This document shows, in pieces, positions 60,901 to 64,000 of a stretch of DNA of 64,000 nt. Each line of letters begins with the position of its first letter. Within the stretch, counting starts at the first letter, position 1. Where the stretch lies: positions 47,919,454 through 47,983,453 of the forward strand of contig OZ022502.1 in the NCBI GenBank assembly GCA_963989385.1, in the 5' to 3' direction. A model generated the notes under the pieces. That model was given only the letters and a program-made list of their open reading frames with translations. It was not told the DNA's origin and made no database searches. The stretch comes from Ctena decussata (taxonomy: Eukaryota; Mollusca; Bivalvia; Lucinida; Lucinidae). The position numbers were made by a program, and so were the translations under genes.

Positions 60901-63622
60901 ATAACTATTAAACCGAGGCTTTTAGCAGACAGTTATATGTATATGGATGTATCTCCATATTTTCCACCATTTTTACAACGGGGAACAACTTTCGTCGTGA
61001 CTTCCTGTTTGCTTCTCCAGAGGACGTAGCCCTTCCGAAAAGGGTTGACTCTTAAGGGACACAACCCACTGGGCACACAACGTTGAATCAACATTTAATC
61101 AACCTTGATTCTCAAGGTTGATTAACTGTTGATTCAACGCTCCTGTGTTTACCTCGTTGATAAGAAAGTTAAAAAGAAAATGGTAGTTGCTTGACTGAAA
61201 GAGAAACCCATTCGCCTCTAACCTTAATCAGACCGACCAACGTTTGAATATACTTTTCTACGACAATATGCATGGAACTGATCTAACTTCAAGGCATTAG
61301 GTGGATATAGTGGGGTAAGAAATGTACTGTTTTAGGCTGCTACATGTACTTACTAATCAGTCAGCCAGTGCTACACTCAGTTTTACCATGCGCATGCGTG
61401 TACCTAAAATAATCCAAACTTAGTATTAACGGGTGGAACAACAATGACTCGGATCACCTTGCCGACCCGCGCAGTTTGATTTGATCTCTTCTGTTCACAT
61501 CGACTATCAAGGCGTCCTTAGCACGCGGCAACGTAAATAGCGATGACACCAGTGTGCAATCTTCTTGGTTGTGCGAACATGCTTTAAGCGTTTTTTTCTT
61601 ATGCCCTGTTTGAATAAACAGCAGTGAAAATCATTTAGTAGAAGCAAAAGTAAGAAAAACGCCCGCATTATACAGTGCCCTCAAGCCGTATTAGGGAATC
61701 TTTTGGTGTAGTCTGTATATAATTTATGTCGAAACAACAAGACAAATGGGTTGGACCACAAGTTCTGACAACAATAATTACGGTCTGCCACCTGAACAAG
61801 TAATACATGAGATACTCGTATAGACAATGTCATCAAGCAGACGGCAAAATACGTAGAAACCAAGACGAACAAACAGAAAGAATGTATAAAATGTTCTACG
61901 TTACAATTGTTTTAAATAATCGAGATAAAATTATATACATAAAAAGCCGTGAAAAATTAAAAAGTCACAGATATTTTGTTACATGTATTATAAAGCAGGC
62001 AAAATGCGGTCAGTTTCAAAGAAAAACTGTGATGAAAATCTTGCAACGATATGTCTCGATGGAATATTATTTGAATTTATACAACTATATATCATTAATC
62101 AAGAGAAATAACGTTGTGTACATGTGCACTAGTATGTAAGGTTGTTGATTACACTACAAGAGATGCAACGCTGCTATTTGCGTTTTTCTCCCCCTTCTCA
62201 ATGGAGGCGGGGGGGGGGGGCAACTGTTTTAGATTGATTGATTGATTGTTTGGGTTTAACGGCCCTTTGACACAGTATTTCAGTGTATATCAGGCCGTCT
62301 CCCAGACAGGGGGAGAAAAAAAAAAGAAATGATAGACGAGAGAAAAATGTCCAAACAAACCCCACCCGCACATACTGTATTGTACAATGTATATAACAAA
62401 ATGGCTGCCCACGGTAGCTGTTAAACAATTGTGTTGCACATTCACATTAGTAAACACAACGCTACAAAAATCAAAAGTATAAAACACGGATATGTACAAG
62501 AGTCAAGTCTCGCTGTGTTGCAGCTTGTGAAACCGTGAAACTGCATAACAACTAAAGTAATGTTTGATGGGTTGTTGGTTGTATTTGATTTGATAGTCCC
62601 GAGAGACGGCGCATTCGTTCCTACGAAGTTTAACAGTATATGGGAATAGAAACAAAAAGGAATCCGCACCTAGGACCGTTACTAATGTTGTTGAAACTTG
62701 TGGTCCAACCCAATTGCTTGTACTTTTTGTGGCAATAAAATATGTTCAAACTTAACCCACACATACTGCAGGCACAGTAGGCCCTTGCCCTACAATGTTC
62801 AAATCAGTAGGACGCCCCGGCACTGGAAGTCATACACAGCACCATCGCACCACCCGACCACCCCTGCAGCTGTTTTAGAAAGGACTTGCTATTCTAGGTG
62901 CAAATTCTTTCCTTCAACAGTAGATCCTTTGTTGCAGGTTCTTGCTGCTTCAGATATATCACTCCTGATAACCTTCCCTGTCGTCTTTCTCGGTCCAGTT
63001 GGGTTGAGATGGCACTCGATAATATGTAGGCGTCTCTTATCTAATGTCTGCAGCTGTTGTATTTCGCGGATCGTGTCAGTAAATGTGGCACGGAGAGGGA
63101 TATTCTTTGCCTGAGGAGACTTGTACGCATTACTATTGTCTCTCAAACTTATTGGGTTTAGCGTCACTGAAGAAGTGAAATACAGAAATACGATTCTCTT
63201 GCAGTTTGATCATGTTGATAAAAATGCATCTTTGAAGCATACAGGATGTCACAAAAGTTGCCTTCCTTTGCAAAACTGACGGGAAAACACGGTGTGTATC
63301 CTGGATTCTGTCACACTTCACTAACTTACATTTTATCAAAATTTGGTTTATAATTATGAAATTGTATAAGCATGCAAAATATGGTCCGAAATGGCATGTT
63401 TATATACAAATGCATAATAAAATATTGTCTTTTAAACAAAACGTACATGCAAATGCGCATTTGCTCATTGAAATATTGTCAAAATGAAAAAAAATTCACT
63501 ACGCAACTGCATATATGCGTACAGAGATACACCCCAGTGAAGAATTACCATTGCATCATAGCCTTCTTTGTTGACAAAATGGGCGGACGCCATTCCTTTA
63601 TAAGTTGTAAACCACAGAGTGC
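28516..63622 (-). CDS. NT5E: Ecto-5'-nucleotidase (CD73/NT5E-like), nine exons, 5' end outside
   Basis: A GPI-anchored, zinc-dependent enzyme family that removes phosphate from extracellular AMP. Joining exons 63622-63549, 59481-59268, 57690-57502, 56447-56250, 36315-36184, 35349-35227, 34067-33912, 33103-32903 and 28802-28516 gives one open frame of 523 residues plus a split first codon. Human CD73 has 574, so roughly 50-60 residues are missing at the N-terminus. The metallophosphatase motifs GNHEFD, THIGY and GGHSH are present, as are RECNMGN, NSGGIR, PFGNTID and GGGDG of the nucleotide domain. A Ser/Thr-rich stalk and hydrophobic tail end the protein. All internal introns are phase 1 except the first (phase 0). 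The His for Phe after GGDG and loss of one Cys pair are unusual. It may be one of several paralogues. Confidence 0.93.
29034..29200. mobile_element. Hairpin MITE, ~165 bp, GGGATAACTG ends
   Basis: Arms of about 58 bp pair: the left starts TGGGGATAACTGT and contains GAGGTAAATCGT; the right contains ACGATTTACCTC and ends CAGTTATCCCACA. The loop is GC-rich (GGCTCCGCTCACGCGTCGCC). It lies in the last intron of the NT5E-like gene. Confidence 0.75.
29365..31307 (+). mobile_element. hAT-like DNA transposon, 1,943 bp, 6-bp TSD
   Basis: Ends CAGGCTTTCAAG and CTTGAAAGCCTG form a 12-bp perfect inverted repeat. AATTTC flanks both ends (29,359-29,364 and 31,308-31,313). Subterminal regions carry many CCTAAAAA/AGCCCTAATTTTT copies in opposite orientation, the kind of transposase-binding arrays found in hAT elements. 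The interior encodes a decayed transposase. It is antisense to the host gene. Confidence 0.88.
29590..31013 (+). pseudogene. hAT-like transposase, decayed
   Basis: Pieces in several frames. Near 29,640-29,995: QMDVLVRYW, LGSDSPNVN, GLPGLLPFISCNMHVVHNSF, resembling the RNase H-like core of hAT-related proteins. About 30,030-30,180 gives a further fragment. 30,546-31,013 gives a helical segment ending LVKTILCLAHDNAEVERSLS, the hAT C-terminal dimerisation signature. Stops and frameshifts separate the pieces and the N-terminal BED-type finger is not visible. Confidence 0.85.
31314..31604. other. Intronic spacer
   Basis: AT-rich intron sequence between the hAT element and the next MITE; nothing recognised. 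Confidence 0.3.
31605..31938. mobile_element. TGAGCCGCG palindromic MITE, copy D, with 93-bp internal duplication
   Basis: Ends TGAGCCGCGACA and ATCGCGGCTCA. The block GGCATCCGCCCAGTCTGATC to GCACGACGAAGACT is present twice in tandem (about 31,670-31,762 and 31,763-31,857), making this copy about 95 bp longer than its relatives. Confidence 0.85.
32333..32599 (-). mobile_element. tRNA-derived SINE, type 1, minus strand
   Basis: Read on the minus strand, the head (32,599-32,524) has box A (CGCAATCGGTAGGGCG) and box B (GGGTTCGATACCC); the anticodon position reads TAT. The body matches the 19,352 and 9,486 copies and ends at GGACGTTAAACAATAACAC. Confidence 0.85.
32650..32890 (+). mobile_element. 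SINE-like repeat, AGTAGG/TTAAACCC family
   Basis: The repeat runs from GGTGGTGCGATGGTGCTGCG through GTGCCGGGGCGTCCTACTGA and a self-complementary GCCTACTGT-CTTGCAGTAGG, a CT-rich middle and GACTGAAACACTGTCTCAAA to TTAAACCCAAAACAATCAATC. At least five other copies, on both strands, are in this window. The A/C-rich tail indicates retroposition. Confidence 0.7.
32903..33103 (-). CDS. NT5E: NT5E-like exon 8 of visible set
   Basis: Acceptor TTTGCAG precedes 33,103 and donor GTAAGT follows 32,903; 201 bp, phase 1 at both ends. It encodes ARVQYDLSKDPGSRVVSVDV, the CLRC pair equivalent to the CD73 Cys476-Cys479 disulfide, and IIGGGDGHTIKDNMI. In CD73 the residue after GGDG is the phenylalanine that stacks on adenine; here it is His. 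Confidence 0.93.
33490..33655 (+). mobile_element. SINE-like repeat, AGTAGG family, second plus-strand copy
   Basis: Contains two tandem GGGATGGGCCTACTGTG(C/T)TTGCA blocks and ends GACTGAAATACTATCTCAAA then TTAAGCCCAAAACAACCAAC. It lacks the left half of the 32,650 copy. Confidence 0.65.
33912..34067 (-). CDS. NT5E: NT5E-like exon 7 of visible set
   Basis: Acceptor TTTCAG precedes 34,067 and donor GTACCT follows 33,912; 156 bp, phase 1 at both ends. It encodes ISQGHVLTIQPFGNTIDLV, LRQAFEHAV and GAFFQMSG. The PFG phenylalanine corresponds to the second base-stacking residue of CD73 and is kept. Confidence 0.93.
34117..34167. repeat. Short hairpin GTAGACC...GGTCTAC
   Basis: Arms of about 21 bp (GTAGACCTAAATCAGACGCC and its inverse) around an eight-base loop. 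A fragment of the same repeat lies at 28,390-28,450 and a related hairpin at 59,125-59,175. Confidence 0.65.
34215..34453. mobile_element. TGAGCCGCG palindromic MITE, copy E
   Basis: Ends TGAGCCACGACACGAGAAAC and GTCGCGGCTCA; full length (239 bp), with both arms and the CTTAAAGGGTAGCTAAGGGT centre. ATTT lies beside both ends if the terminal T is excluded. Confidence 0.85.
35227..35349 (-). CDS. NT5E: NT5E-like exon 6 of visible set
   Basis: Acceptor ATTGCAG precedes 35,349 and donor GTGATT follows 35,227; 123 bp, phase 1 at both ends. It encodes NLITDSWIWYHIDKKEF and ALSNSGGIRASAEPG. The NxGGIR motif (Asn and Arg that hold the nucleotide) is kept, but the two CD73 cysteines of the Cys365-Cys387 disulfide are Thr and Ala here. 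Confidence 0.93.
35450..35567. mobile_element. Hairpin MITE, ~118 bp, GCAAGCCAAGG ends
   Basis: Left GCAAGCCAAGGGTACTAAGT and right ACTTAGTATCCTTGGCTTGC are inverse copies; the interior has a second CTAAGTCCACTTTGTTCC, so the left arm is partly duplicated. It lies within an NT5E intron. Confidence 0.75.
36184..36315 (-). CDS. NT5E: NT5E-like exon 5 of visible set
   Basis: Acceptor TATTTAG precedes 36,315 and donor GTAACG follows 36,184; 132 bp, phase 1 at both ends. It encodes TLADIERMVVALEETRTKIV and DMCRARECNMG. The CRxRECNMG motif keeps the phosphate-binding Arg and the Cys pair equivalent to CD73 Cys353-Cys358. It begins the nucleotide-binding domain after the inter-domain linker. Confidence 0.93.
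36316..37334. other. Start of the ~20-kb NT5E intron
   Basis: Intronic, no gene seen. A short AACATTGAACCAATGTTAAT-like palindrome near 36,838-36,890 resembles the CAACGTTGAATCAAC hairpins at 56.1 and 61.1 kb. Confidence 0.35.
37335..37690. repeat. 170-bp tandem duplication within a dispersed repeat
   Basis: CGTATTGATTGGTCCGCGT starts two adjacent copies (37,335 and 37,505) that share about 90% of bases, including CGACTGACGCCACGTT and CACCACAGGAAGGGTC. The following TTCATCGTGTGAAGAAG to CAAGGTTCGTGAACC block reappears inverted at about 55,560-55,640, so it is part of a larger dispersed element. Confidence 0.75.
38003..38108. mobile_element. 106-bp MITE, CTATGGGCACAG ends, TGA TSD
   Basis: The ends CTATGGGCACAGTCGCCTTA and TAAGGCAACTGTGCCCATAG pair with one mismatch. 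TGA flanks each end (38,000-38,002 and 38,109-38,111). The interior is AT-rich and non-coding. Confidence 0.85.
38248..38353. repeat. Two-copy 53-bp tandem repeat
   Basis: AGCTGATTATTCAAGG begins copies at 38,248 and 38,301; both continue with GGTAAATAGGTATATACTGT and differ at two positions. Confidence 0.9.
39055..39247 (-). mobile_element. tRNA-derived SINE, type 2, minus strand
   Basis: Head at 39,247-39,175: GCCCGGTAGCTCAGTGGGTT (box A) and GGGTTCAAATCTCGC (box B). The body is CTTTCCTACCGTAAACGGGG and the tail CGTCCTGATATAACTGAAAT then TTGAAAAGGACGTACAATC. A second copy lies at 47,780-47,945. Confidence 0.85.
39639..40833 (+). mobile_element. Array element with TACCCCGCCAC ends and 387-bp duplication
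   Basis: It starts ATACCCCGCCACTGC and ends with the hairpin ATACCCCGCCAC...GTGGCGGGGTAT (40,801-40,832) after an (GACGGACG)n-like stretch (40,730-40,790). Inside, 39,881-40,267 is followed by a nearly identical copy from 40,268 to about 40,640 (period 387). Sub-units sharing TTTCATACATGTATA and GGGGCAGATAA give an older period of about 150-190. The organisation matches 22,963-24,394. Confidence 0.75.
40834..42778. other. Intronic, mainly unique
   Basis: No gene seen. An AAGAAAGAAAGAAGG purine run is at about 41,600-41,660. Short hairpins built on CTGATCAGTTTGCGCAAGCTGATC (42,338-42,363 region) and ACTCAGACCA...TGGTCTGAGT (42,582-42,621) suggest decayed MITE pieces. Confidence 0.35.
42779..43004. 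mobile_element. TGAGCCGCG palindromic MITE, copy F
   Basis: Ends TGAGCCGCAATACGATAAGA and TTTGTCGCGGCTCA; both arms and the centre are present with more substitutions than copies E and H. Confidence 0.8.
43183..43414. mobile_element. TGAGCCGCG palindromic MITE, copy G
   Basis: Starts degraded (CCCGTCGCAACAAAATCAAC) and ends GTCGTGGTATGGCTCA. It is the most divergent of the eight copies and lies 178 bp from copy F. Confidence 0.7.
44105..45676 (+). mobile_element. Nested HINE-like array in TIR copy 2
   Basis: Duplicate of the 17,280-18,854 array, with the same unit order, the same shortened unit in the middle and the same terminal AGCTCACC...GGTGAGCT hairpin followed by CTAAT. Confidence 0.65.
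46174..46427 (+). mobile_element. tRNA-derived SINE, type 1, nested in TIR copy 2
   Basis: Identical by eye to the 19,352-19,605 SINE, at the same offset within the element, so it was in place before the element moved. Confidence 0.85.
46942..47779. other. Intronic spacer
   Basis: No gene seen. The minus strand at about 47,190-47,035 ends in GGGACGTTAAAAC, a tail like those of the SINEs here, but no head is recognisable. Confidence 0.35.
47780..47945 (+). mobile_element. tRNA-derived SINE, type 2, plus strand
   Basis: AGGTAGCCCAGTAGGTTAAG is a box A-like start. The box B region is degraded. CTTTCCAACAGCAAACGGGG and CGTCCTGATATGACTGAAAT match the 39,055-39,247 copy. Confidence 0.7.
47946..48639. 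other. Intronic spacer
   Basis: Contains C-rich and CA-rich simple sequence (47,957-48,000). No coding or structured feature is recognised otherwise. Confidence 0.35.
48640..49700. repeat. Degenerate tandem array, ~150-200-bp units
   Basis: Seven or eight units share CCAGGCTGCTCTTGCTAAGCAG-like and TGGTCAGGGTCTGCAATGCT-like blocks (near 48,745, 48,945, 49,095, 49,250, 49,300, 49,440, 49,590 and 49,660). The first two have a 200-bp period and are close; later units decay. No terminal hairpin is seen. Confidence 0.75.
49790..54040 (+). mobile_element. Near-complete APE-type LINE
   Basis: A 5' region of uncertain start is followed by one long polymerase gene (50,201-53,608) and a ~430-bp 3' UTR ending TTGAATAAAATATGTTTAAA near 54,035. 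There is no separate ORF1. It lies in the 20-kb NT5E intron on the strand opposite to the gene. No target duplication could be fixed because the 5' end is unclear. Confidence 0.8.
50201..53608 (+). pseudogene. LINE endonuclease/reverse transcriptase with 2A-like motif, three frameshifts
   Basis: Order: N-terminal hydrophobic stretch (residues 43-58) and GDVHPNPGP at residues 59-67; AP endonuclease with VHYNVQSI, FTETWLS and ITGDFN; a basic linker; RT with NYRPISLLNSEDKVLERL, FCDISKAFDRVWH, AGVPQGPILGPLLF and the catalytic FADD; thumb SHKHLGLYFSNDCTWHQHI; C-terminal domain with a CQCG...H...C knuckle. Frameshifts near 50,965-50,980, near 52,650 and near 52,925 break the frame; joining the frames restores a continuous LINE-like protein of about 1,130 residues. 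Decay is light, so the copy is fairly young. The clade is CR1/Jockey-like and not resolved. Confidence 0.92.
54041..54539. other. Intronic spacer
   Basis: No feature is recognised between the LINE 3' end and the next SINE fragment. Confidence 0.3.
54540..54820 (-). mobile_element. Two abutting SINE fragments (type 2 tail, then AGTAGG family)
   Basis: 54,540-54,640 matches the tail half of the type 2 SINE on the minus strand (TATGTCCGTTTCAACGGTAT, TAGTGGAACCC). 54,641-54,820 matches the AGTAGG-family repeat on the minus strand (TATTTCAGTCTATAT, CCCACCCGCACCTACTGCAT, GGCACCATCGCCCGACCAC). They join without a spacer. Confidence 0.7.
54821..56249. other. Intronic, several hairpins
   Basis: (TTA)n lies at about 54,875-54,910. 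A repeat shared with 37.7 kb is at about 55,440-55,640. A small MITE-like hairpin at 55,772-55,859 has arms GTTGACTTTTGTTGAGGTGG and its inverse. Palindromic CAACGTTGATTCAACG repeats lie at 56,140-56,215. No coding sequence is seen. Confidence 0.5.
56250..56447 (-). CDS. NT5E: NT5E-like exon 4 of visible set
   Basis: Acceptor TTCTACAG precedes 56,447 and donor GTATGT follows 56,250; 198 bp, phase 1 at both ends. It encodes EQPSTEEIEGPYPTVV, VLIVQAYAWGKYMGILNVTF and GSPLLLDANITR, the end of the metal-binding domain and start of the inter-domain linker in CD73. Confidence 0.93.
56448..57501. other. Intron with GA repeat
   Basis: (GA)n at about 56,688-56,712; a minus-strand AGTAGG-family SINE lies at its right end and is listed separately. 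Nothing else is recognised. Confidence 0.4.
57180..57365 (-). mobile_element. SINE-like repeat, AGTAGG family, minus strand
   Basis: TATTTCAGTCTATATCTAGC, CCGTCTCCCAGACAGACAGG and GGTCGCCCCGGCACTGAAAG match the 32,650-32,890 repeat in reverse. Confidence 0.7.
57502..57690 (-). CDS. NT5E: NT5E-like exon 3 of visible set
   Basis: Acceptor AATTGCAG precedes 57,690 and donor GTAAGT follows 57,502; 189 bp, phase 1 at both ends. It encodes VKFTDVVEATRTEVANLKAA, IIIALTHIGY and IDVIVGGHSHSFLYSG. The His of THIGY and the His of GGHSH are the metal ligands equivalent to CD73 His220 and His243. Confidence 0.95.
57691..58238. other. Intron sequence
   Basis: AT-rich intron with no recognised feature. 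Confidence 0.3.
58239..59055. mobile_element. Probable TIR element with repeated CCAGTGRTGGCCGT motif
   Basis: Left TACTGGCTGGCGACCAGTGA and right inverse TACTGGCGTGCGACCAGTGG bound 817 bp. ACCAGTGATGGCCGT or its inverse recurs near both ends (58,252, 58,450, 59,012 and 59,030), as subterminal motifs. No transposase frame and no clear target duplication are seen. Confidence 0.55.
59125..59175. repeat. Short hairpin GTAGATCCAGATGAG
   Basis: Arms GTAGATCCAGATGAGCC and GCCTCATCTGGATCTAC around a short loop; related in form to the hairpin at 34,117-34,167. Confidence 0.65.
59268..59481 (-). CDS. NT5E: NT5E-like exon 2 of visible set
   Basis: Acceptor TTTTTAG precedes 59,481 and donor GTAACG follows 59,268; 214 bp, phase 0 in, phase 1 out. 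It encodes CLGNHEFDLGVDGLVPFLDN, VPVLDANIDVSGEPRLQG, GGEKIGILGVITP and SSPG. GNHEFD holds the metal-ligand Asn and catalytic His of the family. Confidence 0.95.
59495..59630 (-). mobile_element. SINE-like repeat, AGTAGG family, degraded
   Basis: ACAACCTCCCGCAAGCACGG, CCCTTGCGCTACTATT and CACCATCGCTCGACCATGAC follow the order of the minus-strand family copies, with the CT-rich half missing. Confidence 0.6.
59783..60018. mobile_element. TGAGCCGCG palindromic MITE, copy H
   Basis: Ends TGAGCCGCGACACGAGAAAA and TTTTGTCGTGTCGCGGCTCA pair almost perfectly; 236 bp. With copy E it is the best preserved member of the family. Confidence 0.88.
60019..62224. other. First visible NT5E intron, left part
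   Basis: An AAATCACTGTT/AACAGTGATTT inverted pair lies at about 60,138-60,245. CAACGTTGAATCAAC-type palindromes are at 61,078-61,142. Faint, decayed traces of the TGAGCCGCG family may lie at 60,600-60,700 and 61,440-61,510. A G-run is at about 62,209-62,220. No gene is seen. Confidence 0.4.
62225..62870 (-). mobile_element. SINE-like repeat, AGTAGG family, split by ~370 bp
   Basis: 62,225-62,372 gives the tail half (GGTTTAACGGCCC, TATTTCAGTGTATATCAGGC, CCGTCTCCCAGACAGG, CACCCGCACATACTG). 62,735-62,870 gives the head half (CACACATACTGCAGGCACAG, GGACGCCCCGGCACTGG, CACCATCGCACCACCCGAC). Both halves carry TGT(C/T)CAAAC...ACCC(G/A)CACATACTG at the break, so the gap is either an insertion with a ~27-bp duplicated flank or two overlapping copies. 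Confidence 0.65.
62889..63167 (-). other. Unassigned 92-codon open frame
   Basis: An open frame containing ATFTDTIREIQQLQTLDKRR and NPTGPRKTTGKVIRSDISEA, polar and probably helical. It lies within an intron (the joined NT5E frame does not need it) next to a SINE. I do not recognise a domain. It could be a transposable-element fragment, an alternative exon or chance. Confidence 0.25.
63549..63622 (-). CDS. NT5E: NT5E-like exon 1 of visible set
   Basis: Acceptor TTCAACAG precedes 63,622 and donor GTAATT follows 63,549; 74 bp, phase 1 in, phase 0 out. It encodes GTLWFTTYKGMASAHFVN then KEGYDAM, the segment directly after the GDQYQ motif in CD73. The exon with the signal peptide, DxH and GDQ motifs should be above 64,000. 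Confidence 0.93.
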
Positions 63623-64000
63623 CTGTTGAAAAACAAAAGAAATATATATTTAAGCATAGCAGCATAGCAAGCTCGTAGACTTATTATTTTTATGATTTAA
63701 ATTACTGTGAGTTTCTGGTCATATCTCCTGAATTTCTTTTCAGACAAGTGTTTTGTGACTGAAATTAATTATCTATGAAGTTTCCAAGAAAAATACATGT
63801 ATGTATGTGCCGTGTCACGGGAACGGTGGCTTGTAAAAAAACGGTATGTGCGAATAGCAGCCATTCAGATTCCGCTGTTCGCATCGACAGTCTCTGGAAA
63901 CCGATGAGTCTCGGTTTAGATTCGAATGGCTGTCACACGTCAAAAGTGCTTAAAAAGTGCGCAAAACTGGTACGATTTTTTTTCATCTGTCACATGTCAC
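63623..64000. other. Intron with an inverted repeat
   Basis: No further NT5E exon is found. CAGCCATTC (63,858) and GAATGGCTG (63,924) with neighbouring bases form an inverted pair, likely part of a MITE that runs to the window edge. Confidence 0.4.

Noticed and set aside
62889..63167. Extra NT5E exon
   Set aside because: The flanking exons join in phase 0 and match CD73 without a gap, so nothing is missing here, and the frame shows no similarity to nucleotidases.

Overview
This window looks like nuclear DNA of a bivalve mollusc or a close relative. The evidence is spliced phase-1 exons with GT/AG borders, AT-rich introns, tRNA-headed SINEs, APE-type LINEs, and tandem-array elements ending in a hairpin of the pearl/HINE kind known from oysters and clams. 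The taxon is inferred from repeat style and protein similarity, not from a search. No bacterial operon, CRISPR array or rRNA gene is present.

The one host gene I can support is on the minus strand and fills the right half (about 28,516-63,622). It is an ecto-5'-nucleotidase (CD73/NT5E-like). Nine exons that join in frame encode the last 523 residues. The first exon or exons (signal peptide, DxH and GDQ metal motifs) lie beyond position 64,000. Metal and nucleotide residues are mostly kept, with a Ser/Thr-rich stalk and a hydrophobic GPI-type tail. The phenylalanine that stacks on the base in CD73 reads as histidine, and one CD73 disulfide pair is lost as a pair. One intron of about 20 kb holds much of the mobile DNA.

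Left half (1-28,500), mostly dead or non-autonomous mobile DNA: a reverse-transcriptase pseudogene (1.3-3.25 kb); a broken PIF1-like helicase with a C-terminal PHD finger (4.1-7.2 kb); a HINE-like array element (7.6-8.7 kb); a hAT-type MITE (11.0-11.25 kb); a trimeric higher-order satellite (15.2-21.2 kb) split by a 3,438-bp TIR element; palindromic MITEs (21.7-22.3 kb); a second array element (23-24.4 kb); and a 2.6-kb fold-back element (24.9-27.6 kb).

Right half, inside NT5E introns: a hAT-like transposon with a decayed transposase (29.4-31.3 kb), SINEs, several short MITEs, an array element with a 387-bp near-identical duplication (39.6-40.8 kb), the second copy of the TIR element (43.5-46.9 kb), a degenerate tandem array (48.6-49.7 kb) and a nearly full LINE with a 2A-like motif (50.2-54.0 kb).

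The best candidate for something undescribed is the pair of 3.44-kb TIR elements at 16,679-20,116 and 43,504-46,938. They differ by about 15 substitutions plus the length of a G-run, begin TAGTCCAG and end CTGGACTA, have clean 3-bp target duplications (CAA and TTA), carry no recognisable transposase, and move a nested HINE-like array and a tRNA-SINE as cargo. The satellite around copy 1 supplies its own empty site.
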